Positions 11,625 to 22,667 of a stretch of DNA of 64,000 nt are shown here, in pieces. The notes under the pieces are model-generated. The model saw only the letters and a program-made list of their open reading frames with translations, was not told the DNA's origin and did no database searches. This DNA is from Heterobilharzia americana (lineage: Eukaryota > Platyhelminthes > Trematoda > Strigeidida > Schistosomatidae), in the NCBI GenBank assembly GCA_944470555.2, contig OX104127.1:97860708-97924707 (forward strand), read 5' to 3'. Position 1 is the stretch's first letter. Every line of letters begins with the position of its first letter. The translations under genes were made by a program, and so were the position numbers.

Positions 11625-11945
11625 GTTGGCATTCATCATGAACTGACATCAGCTGAAGGAATACTGGAAACCTGGGAGAAATGGGCAGCTGTTTGGTCCC
11701 AGCGTGAGACTGCTCAGCAGTGCGAACTTATCACCCCACCACGCCCCCCGGGTGTCGAACCAAAGAAATTCAGGTTTCGTCGTCAGCACGCCACCACTGA
11801 GCCACTGGGTCGGAATCCAATTGCCCACATTGCCTACTTCAGTTAGTTCACAACATAGCGCAGCCCACACCCAATGTCGTCAATGGGTAACTATCCCCAT
11901 GCTCGACTTGGCTGACCCCACTGACCACGGCTTCTTATTAAAACC
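11625..11945 (-). mobile_element. SINE family B (tRNA-derived), minus strand
   Basis: tRNA-derived SINE, sense on the minus strand. Its pol III-like boxes are GGCTCAGTGG-type (A) and GGTTCGACACC-type (B). The 3' part carries the recurrent CAACTGATGTCAGTCCATGATGAATACC terminus, seen here as its complement at the left. It inserted just 5' of the readable reverse transcriptase of the CR1-like LINE. The first 80 codons of the long open frame starting at 11704 are therefore SINE-derived, not LINE protein. Confidence 0.75.
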
Positions 11946-13760
11946 TCGAAATGTGAAGATTTTGCATCACAGATGGGATGACTGCTTTACCACAGCCTCA
12001 TTAACAGACGAACTTTTCCACAGAAATATAGAGCTATGTCTAGATATTGTTGCTCCTGTGAAAACGGCTAGGGCTTGTAAGGAGCCAGACCCATATACCC
12101 CTAAAATATTCCGCAAAAAACTTAGGAAATTATCATCACCTTACCACTCGTCGAAAGACCATGTCACTGCACTCAATTTATGGGACTTACAAATCTATCA
12201 AAACACCACGTGGAAACATGCAGTAAACGAAGAGATAGTCGCTCTCAAAAGTGACTCTAGAGTACACAAGCTGACATCTCTTCTGAGTAAACGTCTGGAG
12301 CCATCACTGGATGTAGCCTATCTGCTGCATAATGGGGTGGTACACAACGATCCCCTCAAGGTTAGTGGAGTGCCTAGCGAATCACTCTCAAATTTCAACC
12401 TTAATTCCTTCAACCCCACTAGTTTTGCCCCAATTACTACTAGTTCATGTACTAGAGTGGAGTTCACTGTTAAAAACATCAGAGAGGCTATCAAAAGCCT
12501 GAGACTGTCGATGGGTACGGGTATAGATGACCTAAACTCAGTAATCATCAGAAACAGTGGTGATGATGTGCCGCTGTTCTTGCTTAAGATATTCACACTG
12601 CCGATGGAAAGTGGAGACTATCCTGGTGAGTGGAAAACTAGCTTCATAGCTCCTCGCCACAAACCCAGTGACAAGGTGAATCCTAGTGCCTACAGACCTA
12701 CCAACATAACGCCAGTCGTCTCTCGAATTATGGAAAAAGTGATTGGGAGCCGCATCTCCAATTATCTACTTAGAGGAAATCTCATTACTAAGTCTCAGCA
12801 CGGTTTCATTAACAGGTCCTTTGTTACTTGCCACTTCGATTTCTTCAACCCTATCACCAGTGGCCGTGAGGCACATAAAATCGTCATTGTTCTGTACTTT
12901 GACATACCAAAGGCATTTGACAAGGTCCCACACAATATGCTCTCTGACAAGCTACAATCGATCGGCATTCATGACCGTTTACTTCGTTGACTAAAAGCAT
13001 CTCCTAGTGATCACAGTCAAGTGGTTAAAGTGGATCGCATGCAGTCTAAACCTAGGCTCATAACTAGTGGAGTAATACAGGGTGGTGTCCTCGAGCCTTT
13101 GTTGTTCATAACTTATATTAATGGTGTGTGCAAGTGCTTCACTGCGAGGGAAACGCTTTTGTACACTTACGATCTTCAGGCTGTGTACTCGCATCACACT
13201 CATGAACTAAGCAATTCGCTATCTACTGCTCAACAAGAATTAGGCGAAGTTGCTAAGTGGCCCAGCAAGTCCCATCTCAAGTTCAACATAGCTAAGTGTG
13301 GCTGGCTTAGCATGGTCAGCGATAACCTAGATGTGTCTCTGAAAGTATGTGGACAAAAGCTACCTAGACGTCCTCCAGTGCTAGATCTTGGTCCTAGGTA
13401 TTCCAGTGACTTAACATTCCCCGAACAAACAGTCTGCATCACAATGGTCTCGTAGGCTCTTTGGGTGCATCGTCCATAACTTTTATGGTACTGAAGCAAA
13501 GGATCCACTCTACAGAATGAGCATCCGTCCAGTTTTAGAATATTGCCCGTTATTCTAAGTGACCTTCGTATAAGCGACAAGCGAGAAATTGAGAAGGTAG
13601 GACACCACCTTGCCTAAAGAACACTAGGAGCTGACTGCGGCCTAGACTACATCTCCAGATGCAACATGCTAGGACTGGAACTTCTCTGGAAGAGGTGACC
13701 TGGGATGAATCTTATAGTTTACTATAAATTATCCCATAAGCAAATGCACCCATGTGGCCC
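11946..13760 (+). pseudogene. CR1/Jockey-type LINE reverse transcriptase, inactivated
   Basis: Non-LTR retrotransposon reverse transcriptase. In order: linker, FTVKNIREAIKSLRLSMGTG, WKTSFIAPRHK, NPSAYRPTNITPVVSRIMEK, SQHGF, YFDIPKAFDKVPHNML, an in-frame TGA at 12988-12990 where Trp is expected, SGVIQGGVLEPLLFITYING, and YTYD at 13162-13173 where the catalytic YADD belongs. Near 13440 the frame shifts by one, and the thumb/C-terminus continues as RRLFGCIVHNFYGTEAKDPL, RPVLEYCP and later LDYISRCNMLGLELLWKR. The lost first Asp, the stop and the frameshift mean it is dead. The endonuclease domain is not visible upstream. Clade assignment (CR1/SR1-like) is by motif wording only. Confidence 0.85.
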
Positions 13761-16700
13761 GGAAATTAAAACAGTTGTAACATCTAAACATGTTCGACTG
13801 GTTGAAAATGAGTGTTGTTAGGCCAAGTTGTGGGGAAATTTCTTCCTCAACAAGTTCTCTTACATCTGGAACTGACTTCCTGGGGATATACTTACTGTAG
13901 GTTCATTATCTGTCTCTCGTTCCTCACTAGCCTAGGCACTATATGTACGTTCTGGGATAATGAAAATATGCTAAGACCTCTAAACGTATAGAGTAAGGTC
14001 ATCATAAACCCCAAGTACCTTTTACCTCAATGGACTCACAAATCATGTTTGATCACTAGTCCATCTGGTTAAATTGCTCAGTACAAATACTTTTTTACTG
14101 TTCCCTCTAAGTTTTCCAACAAAAATTGTCTATCTAATAACTCGCGCGAACTCCATGTAAGAAGAACAGAAGAGCTATTCTTATTCGGATAAATTAAAGT
14201 CTACATATAGTTCAAACGGCTCCAAAAAGGCAAAATTTTCTCTCCTCCTAGGTTGTTTTATGCGGCGTTCCATTGTCCAGTCTGTCCTTGCGCATTCTTT
14301 CCTCTTCTCTTCTCAGTATCTACCTGAGGAGAAAATCCCAAGCGCTAATTTGATGAAAAAGTATCAACTTACTGAAAATCCTACTTCGTACGTAATATTG
14401 GAAACTGATGTTGGAAGTATTCAGCTGGCCTGCTCCTGACTTCCTGTTTCTTGAACAGCTTCACAATCAACTCACCTGCCCACCAGCACCCTGAATAACA
14501 CCACATACGAAACCTCAAGCACAACAACTGGTCTCCGATTTCTGGTCCATCGTAAATGCAACGGGAATCTGGATAAACAACCAAACCCGAGAGATCACTT
14601 TACCCAACGGCAACACATCCACAATAATCCTATGCAACAGATTTCTCTGGCACTTCATCTTGTATGAATCCATCCGACAGAATTTCATTAACAGCCAATG
14701 TATCTCTTTGTCAATGCTGCATACTACTACTACTACTACTACTACTAAGTCTATGAAGTTTTACATATGTGTAATACTCAACACTGTTGAACGACGGTTC
14801 TTCCAGTCTTTAATCACTTGCACCACAACAAATACTTCCGGCATTATCAGTCTGAATTGCTGGGAAAGGTACACTCAAAGAGTGAAAAACGTTTGAACTT
14901 GGATATTCACCTGGATTAAATGATTAATGGATACTTACTTATTCCCAAAATCGTTGAAGCAAGCTATTCTTGGTGAATAAAGCTAAGAACCTTGAAGCTT
15001 GCTGTTAAAATAGACGTCCATCTGACGAAACATTGGGTTTTGAAGACAGGTCAATCATATCGACTACTCATGATGCAAATACCGAATATTGCGCCGATCT
15101 GGTGCCACCTTAGTGTGAAAAAAGAATTGTGAGTAGGAATGATTTAAATTCAAAACGATGAGGATGTACTGTGAAGTGATATCTTCCTGCTCTTCCCACA
15201 ACTTTTAGAGACTTGTTACCATGGTAGAGTTAAATGTCCTCTCTTCTGTACCATTCAACACTGCTCAAATCTTTTGGGTTGCTCTGCAGTTCTTAATTTG
15301 ATGATCCCTGTAAACCGGCCTCTTTAATGTTAAATTCATAACCTGAGAATAAACCATTTGTTATCATTACTGTTGTCATTATTGAAACACCTTGTCGGTC
15401 TCTTGCACAGAGATAGATATATGATTGCAATAAAATTTTGAAGAGCAGGGAGAAATTGGCTTTCCGAAACGCCTGCACAAAGTTGTTATCAAGTAGGCGC
15501 GCAATTTTTTAGACCAGCAGCCAAATCTGTTGCAATGCACACCCTCATTAGCTGGATGGCGACAGTCAAAAGGTTCGGACCCCAACCGGTACCCACGTAT
15601 AACTTTGGCTAACAAAGAAAATTGAGTTTTCTATTCAGAACATGAATTTCACAGAAAGGCGGGGAAACTGCACTTCAGATGAACGTTCTCAGCCAAATCT
15701 AATCAGGATACCTTTCACTGAGGTGGAAACACTACTCTGTCCTTAGAACGCATGCCAGGTAACAGCTTGTAGACTCCTCACAGATCATGGCGCCTGACAG
15801 CCACTGTGATGATCCTCGTAGCAATCTTAAAAGAACTGCGGAAAACTGCACTTGTAGGGTTTAACGGCTCCGGAGAAAGATGTGGATCTAATCTTCACAG
15901 GCCCTATGCGCACCAGTTCAAGATGTCCTCGAGACGCCTTCAAGGCCCCTGCGGCATTGCACCTCATGCCTGACCCATCAAGTACATTCACCTAGGGCTT
16001 TTATGTTGGCTCACCAAGATTTAAATGCCACCCCACCTGGAGCTTCAAAACATTGCCGTATCGTCACACTGCAAAAAAAGTGCAGACCTCCGGGATGAAG
16101 GCCAAAAATAAACCACACCGAATGCTGTAGGAAAGCAATGAGAATCAGAAAATGGACCAAGGGATGTAGGCGCTTATAACCACAGTTACAGTGGGATGAG
16201 TGGTAACTTGATAAAGAATCTACAAGTAATCAAGCAGCCCAGATCAGATGAGCAAAGTAATTTTAAAAAATTCTCGTGGAGGCCTGGACCGAACTTCCTA
16301 TCAAAGAGCGAATACCTACGTGTGATCACGCTTCTCTCCGACTCTGTGGTTAATGGGGCTCCGCAGCTCCGTTTGCTGAAATTTTCAAGGAAAGGTTAGA
16401 CGACCGCGCAGTGACACATGTACTATGCCCACCGCGTTGAGATATGGACCATGCTGAGACAATTGGTGTTAATCAATTCAACACTTCCCGTTACATCAAT
16501 ACCAATCCTCCTTCATTGTCAATAAGAGTGTGGGCGCGACTCCGCCTCCTCCCCTTCTATAATTAATCACTTACTCTTTCCCACTAACTGACCTACTATC
16601 TCTCCAGTTTCCGTTCCACTAAGAGTTCCACCACAATTTATATTTGCGTTGCCCATGCTGTGATTTTTTGAGACCTTTCTCCTCCCTCTTACCCACCCCC

Positions 16701-17230
16701 ATTTAACCCTAGTCATTTTAATCCCACTTATCACCGTTCGCCTCTCTCTCTTTCTGGGTCGTTTTTACAGCTATCTTTTCCTTCACCCTGACTTTTCGCT
16801 TCCGCTTGTTCTCGTTACTTTTCACCCGAATCCCCCTATCTTTCTTCAGTCAGTGCAGACGATTGTCCGAGATCATATTTACATCTGGGTCTATGAACGA
16901 ACCACGCACCTTCATACAAATTTAACCAGGGCCCGACCATCTGCCATGTTTTCTGGAGCTAAATTAGGTGACTGTATAAAAATACTGAATCACAACTCAC
17001 CAGAGACCAGCAGATTTTGAGCGAAACCTGGGAGCAAGGTCATGATCCGAAGCCCTATCAGTTCGCATTCCACTTTCTGTTCCCAGACCGCCTAATTTTC
17101 TCATTATGAATGGCTACCGTTGGTTAATCGTCTTTCTTTTAATCAAGTTTATGTGCGTCTTTTAGGGTTACTTATTTACTGGTTAACATTCTTTTCTTTG
17201 TTCTTTCTCTTCAGAATTCTTGGGGAAACT
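13761..17230. other. unassigned DNA, possible old repeats
   Basis: No exon or domain recognised. Between about 15.6 and 16.9 kb base composition becomes richer in G+C than the surroundings, with pyrimidine-rich stretches, which suggests an unclassified decayed mobile element. An (ACT) tract lies at 14721-14748. The missing N-terminal QARS1 exons (minus) or first CETN3 exon (plus) could be here, but none could be supported. Confidence 0.35.
14721..14748. repeat. (ACT)n microsatellite
   Basis: About nine uninterrupted ACT/TAC units. Confidence 0.9.
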
Positions 17231-17357
17231 GTAAATGTCACCCTAGCGACTGTTGTAACAGCCAATCGGGGTTCAGTAGCATAGCAATGAAGGTAGTTTC
17301 TCGTAGAATAATGAAACCTAGTTAGTTATCTCAGCAGTTGCTAGGGTGGCCGTTAAA
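17231..17357. repeat. small foldback repeat
   Basis: Short inverted repeat: a GTCACCCTAGCGACTGTT-type left end pairs with a CAGCAGTTGCTAGGGTGGC right end across about 80 bp. A related foldback with the same CAGCAGTTGCT arm and a GAAACCT motif lies at 42929-43065, so this is a small repeat family. Confidence 0.55.
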
Positions 17358-18164
17358 ATGTGTCGGATTCTTCGGCATTTGGTTGAACTACCACAGGTAA
17401 ATTCATATATACCCTTCTACAACAACGTACCTGTAGACTTAACGATAAACTACTAACAACTGGTCGTTACAAAGAGATGTTTGGAAAACAGACATTGGAT
17501 ATTACACTGAGCGTAACCTTGAGTTTGGCCATTTTAGAGGGAATTCAAAACAATTTACCTTAGTGACAATGGATACAGGTGAGCCTAAAAGTTTGGTAAT
17601 TTTAAAAAACAGCCTTACAGTCTGTTAGCTTAACTACGTATCTATATGTACTTGACCTGCTGTCTTATTGTGTAGGAGAAGCTAACTTCATGTGCCCTTC
17701 AGTGACTCTTCGTGAAAAGTAGTTGCGATCGCAATTTCAAAAATATCAATATATAAGTAATAATGGTCAGCTGGCCATAAGTGTGCACATCTACAGGCAC
17801 ATATTAACAAATTTGCATGTTTATTACGTATTTCAGGAAGAATATCAATTGTCATGAAAACTTTGTATACACTATGACTTGTGTGCACGTGCCCAGACAA
17901 ATACAAATGCATTTACTCTACGGATAGTACAGACAGTTCGACAAAAAGCTACGGGCACTGCAGAAACGTTAGGCTCCAGAAAAATTGTCGCATTGCCCGG
18001 GGGTTTTACTACAGAGTCAAGTTACCGAATTGCACGTGGGGTCTTTGACAGCTTGATGAGAACTACATTTTGTGGAAAGTGGGAATGATATTTATTCATC
18101 TAAAACTAACCTATAAACAGATATGGTGTTACGCCGTTGTTGTGTTAACATAGCATGTACTATG

Positions 18165-18640
18165 CATGCCAAGCCACTACCACTTACGTCGACGTGCCAT
18201 GCTAGAGGATGTTGGGTTATGTTGAAAGAGGTTTCAGGGTGACCAGACGAAGACGTGTCATCAGTTGATGAAGTCTCTGACTGTTAGTCTGAGCTGTGTG
18301 GGGAGATGTAGACTGTCCGGTTGAGGTGACCGAGACGAAAAATACCAGTCAATGGTTGAGGACTTACTCTTGGTAACATGGCTGAAAATCGGTTACAATG
18401 GTGCAGATGCATTCACTCTTTGACATCTTCTAGAGTTTGGATATTCTAACTAGTCATAATCTTCAAAATGTTTTTTCTCCCACACAACCTTTCCTACGTT
18501 GATATCACTTTTTCTATCCGTCTGTTGTTCATGTACTACCGTGAGGTGTGACAACTTGATTTGACGCACCTATGTGCAAGTTTCTACGTTGGTTTGGTCA
18601 GTCATTTACTCACATTATTACTTTCCTATACTACTTTGTG
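18165..18640 (+). mobile_element. RTE/SR2-like LINE C-terminus and 3' tail
   Basis: Plus-strand remnant: CGACGTGCCATGCTAGAGG (RRAMLE), a GACCAGACGAAGACGTG block (DQTKT), TGTGTGGGGAGATGTAGACT (VGRCRL), then the noncoding tail ending in ATTTGACGCACCTATGTGC. The last 150 bp are nearly identical to 26838-26990, including TCACTTTTTCTATCC and the terminus. Confidence 0.75.
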
Positions 18641-21150
18641 TTATTCTCTATGTGGTTTGGTAGGAACATGCAAAGGATGCAGTAACTGTCATTGATTTTT
18701 TCGCGCGTACTTGCGTTGACTCCAACACATTTCCTAGCATAGTAAAGAACCAACTCCACTAAGAGTTGATTAAGTTTACTAAATAATTACAAGGTTGAAA
18801 GAAAACTACTATGTTCATTTAAAGTTGTTAAGGATCACTGCTCTTTCTTTTTCTCTTAAACTTTGTTACAGGTGTTTTGATAAGAAAACCTTTTACTTTT
18901 GTTTCCTTAGGAATTAACTTTGTTGCATAAGCGATTGTGTCGATTTAAAGTTTCGTCAACACATAGTCGTTATCATAACAACAGAATGGAGACTTTGCCA
19001 GTTATTCTTCGCATTCTGTTTTCATCACTAGGTTCGTGGCTCAAATCTGGTCCCAACTGCTTAGGCTTGAACAGCTGGATAGTATCATAATCCTTAGTTG
19101 GACATATGGATTCCACCGTATCTTGCAAATTCCGTTCGCATAATATCTTTCCAAATGGTTTTATTAATTGGACAGGCCACTTAGTCAGTACATAGTACGC
19201 TGACTTCTACATATATGCAAGTGACTGTAGTGCCGAAACATCATCATGGATTTTATGGAGACCAAGTAGTCTATAGATATCAGTTCTTGATGTGATAAAA
19301 GCCTGCTTTAGCGGTCTTTTACAATATTATCTAAAAAGACAGTGTAATTTTTGCGATCGAATTAACCAGCCCAGAGAATGAAACATCACTAACCTTATTT
19401 ACTCCAGTAATAATTAAATCCTGATCAGATCAAAACCGTACGGCTGCTTTTTGGCTCTTCCTACTAGACATTGACTTCGTTCTCCTTTGAATTCGATATA
19501 AATGATAAAAATTAACCAGATTCGATTTCAAACTTGATATGTATACAGTTGAGGAAAAACTCTAATGAACTATTCGCTTTTGAAACTTGAACGTTAAAAC
19601 GAAGTAGTAGACTTTAATGAACGAAATATACTCACTGTAATCTGGAGTAGACAGACTCAGGCAAATACATACTACAAAAGGCTTTACATACCATGGACTT
19701 TAAGGGACTGTATCGTCTACGTATTATAGGTGTGTATTGTGTGACCCCTTAAAGTTAGGCAGAGAAAGAGGGATACATCCATGGCAGAGTCGATTAAAAA
19801 CGAAGAAACGACATTCCTAAAGGATACTACTTGAAGTAGGAACCTCACCTTTTAGGTTATCGAAGTCTCTAACATAACCACAGGTGTTAAAGTACTGATC
19901 TGCTTTGCACGTACTTCTTTTATTGAGAAACTGTCATAAAATATATGGATCAACGGAGTTAGTGTTGGGTTCCGATAGGTGTGTTCCAAAACCTTTGCGA
20001 CACATTGCAAATTCTGAAATCTACTTGGTTTGCTTGGGTTTTCAGCTTCTGGACTTCACTTTGTACCTAGAATCTTAAACACCGTGTTCATCAGGTCGAT
20101 TCTTTGGTGGTAACCAAGAAGGAATTCCCCTCTTTTCCCAAAGACTGGGATAGTCACTGGTTGAAACCAGTCAGAATCATATCGGATTCCTGTAAGCTAG
20201 TTAACATTTCACTCACTGCAACCAATAATCCTCGACCGGGTTTTTCAAGTGCCCTTAGTACCCTGCTGATTATGTAGGTTTTCGCTCTGATTGCATGTGA
20301 AAGCAATGGTAAACGTTTCTAGGCTGTGAACTGATACTTAACAGTCATCCAATACATCTTGGTTTCCAGCCATTCAACAAATTACATTTGTTCGCACTGA
20401 GAACTATTCTCAAACTATTCAATTTCCTTATCAATAACTCAATTGATTTCTAATTCCTGTTACATTGGTCATAGACCTAGAAAATAAACCTGATGTTAGT
20501 TGAGTTTGCCGAATGCTTTCATCAACTTTTTCTGTCGTATTAAAAACCGTAGTTCTCACTTTAAACCTCATAGATTCGAAATCAAACCGAGTTTTAAACA
20601 TGTGGATAGAATGAGAATAAAAGTCTTTATCAGCAAATTTACTCATATTTACAGTATTTTTAGATTAAGTCGACGGTTTTTTATACTAGAATCAGATATT
20701 CAGCGAAGAGACTCTTTTTAGAGGATTTATTTTCAAGCTGTACAATCATATATGTATGATATTTGAAAAATTATATCCCGTGAGAAAAACTAAACACTAT
20801 ATGATGATGATGATGACAATAATAATAAAACGGTTGATGACATAGGCATTTGTGATTATGATAACAATTGAAGTATGAATGATAACAAAGTAAACGACTT
20901 AATATATGCACTTGTTCATAGAAGGTATATAACTCAGAAAGGGGTGAAAAGACTCATGAAAGTGGTGAATCAATTAAGTATTATGAGAGAACATGTAACT
21001 AAATGGCTTCAAAAACAAATGGAGTGTGAAACAGTGATAAAAGCTGCTGGGAAACGACCCTCTTCATGTCTAGCTAAGCAAATAATAGCTAACGGTGACA
21101 AGGGTTAAATTAACAAAGGGGGATAGGAGGCTAATGGGGGTGGGAAAATG
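18641..21150. other. no gene recognised; one unexplained ORF
   Basis: AT-rich, upstream of CETN3. An ORF at 20875-21108 on the plus strand (77 codons, starting MNDNKVNDLIYALV and rich in Lys and charged residues) has no recognisable domain and no flanking splice signals that fit CETN3. A run of ATG/ATA trinucleotides precedes it. It may belong to the neighbouring mobile element. Confidence 0.35.
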
Positions 21151-21156
21151 GTATGA

Positions 21157-22447
21157 CTATGATAAAAACAGTGACTGTACATACTTCTTTTGTACACACA
21201 GATCAGGTTTTAGTTCATGAATAGCTAAAACCTCCGCTGTTTTAAGTAGTTGAAAACGAAGAAAACGTGGGAGGTTTGGGCGAATTCGATATATAATTTT
21301 GAATTCATTGTCTGGGTTTGTTGAGTGATGTAAATCAATCAAATGTTCTAGAATCGAACTTCTAACAGACTTTCTTTCACCTTTATAAAACCAAGCAGGA
21401 ACATGTTCTCGTATACGTGTAGAAAGCATTCTCTGGCTATGGCCAGTGTAACTTGCACCACAAGAGCATGTGAACTGGTAGACGCATATAGAGGCGGCCA
21501 AACGAGGAAGCTTATCTTTACCACGAACGGAGAATAGCTTACGGCTGGTAAAAGTCAACTGAAGTCTTCCTGCGAAGAAAGTTCTATTGATTGGTCTGCA
21601 TAGACGATTCTTTAGTACATCTAATGCTAGGTCACCTTTAAATTCTATGCTCATGAACAATCTTTTCTTTGAGACTGAGTCGATGACTGGTTTAGTATTT
21701 CTTCCTAGCATATTCTTATCAATAAAGTGGCTAGGACAACCGTTTTCGACAAGTGTGCTTTTTAATAACGTTAGCTCTTCATCAATACAATCTTCACTAC
21801 AGATATTTCTTATTCAATAGCAGAGAGAGAGTGAATAAGATTTCTTTTTCTGTTGACAGGCACCCAACTATGAAAATTAGTCAGTTGTCCATTCCGCGTT
21901 GCTTGTCTCTAGATGGATCTTTTAAGCTATCCATTCTTACGTCGAGTGAGAAGCACATCGAGAAAAGGAATAGTTGGTTCTGGTTCCTTCTCTATGGTAG
22001 ACTTGAGGGCTTGATGACATTCACTGAATGAACGAAGAACACCGTCTAGATCAACATTTTTGTCACAAATGACAAACGTGTCGTCCATATATCTTCTATT
22101 AAAGTCAAAGCTATTAATGGTTTGACAAAGTTGAGAATTCTCTAGTTACGACATGAAAAAGTCTGCTAATAAATGGTCCAAATAGTAACCTCATCACAAT
22201 TCCATCTTTCTGTCTATAGAATTCATTATTGAAACTAAATTGGACATTAAGTGCGCACCTCAACAAAAGCTCTTTCAAGCAGTTGGTTGGTAGTCCTACA
22301 TCTAAATTATGTGCATCAATATAGTTGCATATATAACAGACAGTCTCGGTAAGTGGCACACTCGTGAACAATGAAGTAACGTCTAGTGAAAATATCATCT
22401 TGTCTAAAGCATTAAAATCCTTAAAAATGAATTCATTAAAAAGAGTC
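21157..22447 (-). pseudogene. Penelope-like element, RT + GIY-YIG, frameshifted
   Basis: Minus strand, in order: reverse transcriptase block IFSLDVTSLFTSVPLTETVC, FYRQKDGIVM, YMDDTFVICDKNVDL (catalytic YMDD near 22080-22092), a degenerate linker, then an intact stretch (21711-21157) with LNRLCRPINRTFF-like residues, the GIY-YIG endonuclease core VYQFTCSCGASYTGHSQR, LSTRIREHVPAWFYKGERKS, and the tail EVLAIHELKPDLCVQKKYVQ. PLEs combine these two domains, so the class is clear. Stops and a frameshift lie between the domains. The 5' edge stops 93 nt before a CETN3 exon. Confidence 0.88.
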
Positions 22448-22539
22448 TCTTCCCTAAACTATAGGATTCACACAATTTCATTCATTATGAATAAGGCGTT
22501 TTGTGTATTTGATTTATGTCCGGTAATTTTATTCTGCAG

Positions 22540-22667
22540 GACTTACAGACAACATCCGTCGTCGTAAAAGAAGGGAACTTACTCCAGAACAAAAACAGGA
22601 AATCGTTGAAGCTTTCGATCTTTTCGATACAGACAAAGATCAACAAATCAGTTATTATGAATTTAAG
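22540..22667 (+). CDS. CETN3: CETN3 exon with EF-hand 1
   Basis: 128-nt exon after TTCTGCAG. It starts with two bases of a split codon and reads LTDNIRRRKRRELTPEQKQE, then EF-hand 1 (DTDKDQQISYYE), ending EFK. Loop positions 1, 3, 5 and 12 are D, D, D and E; position 6 is Gln instead of Gly. A second AG nine bases downstream is an alternative acceptor in the same frame. Confidence 0.92.

Noticed and set aside
11704..11945. N-terminal part of the 428-codon ORF as LINE protein
   Set aside because: It is the complement of a SINE family B copy repeated elsewhere, so it is not coding in origin.
16196..16231. Short ATG reading MSGNLIKNLQ with a GTAATC donor as first CETN3 exon
   Set aside because: The donor phase is 0, while the next CETN3 exon needs one base from the preceding exon.
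20875..21108. 77-codon ORF as a host gene
   Set aside because: No recognisable domain, no partner exons, and it lies directly beside a mobile element; kept only as an unexplained ORF.
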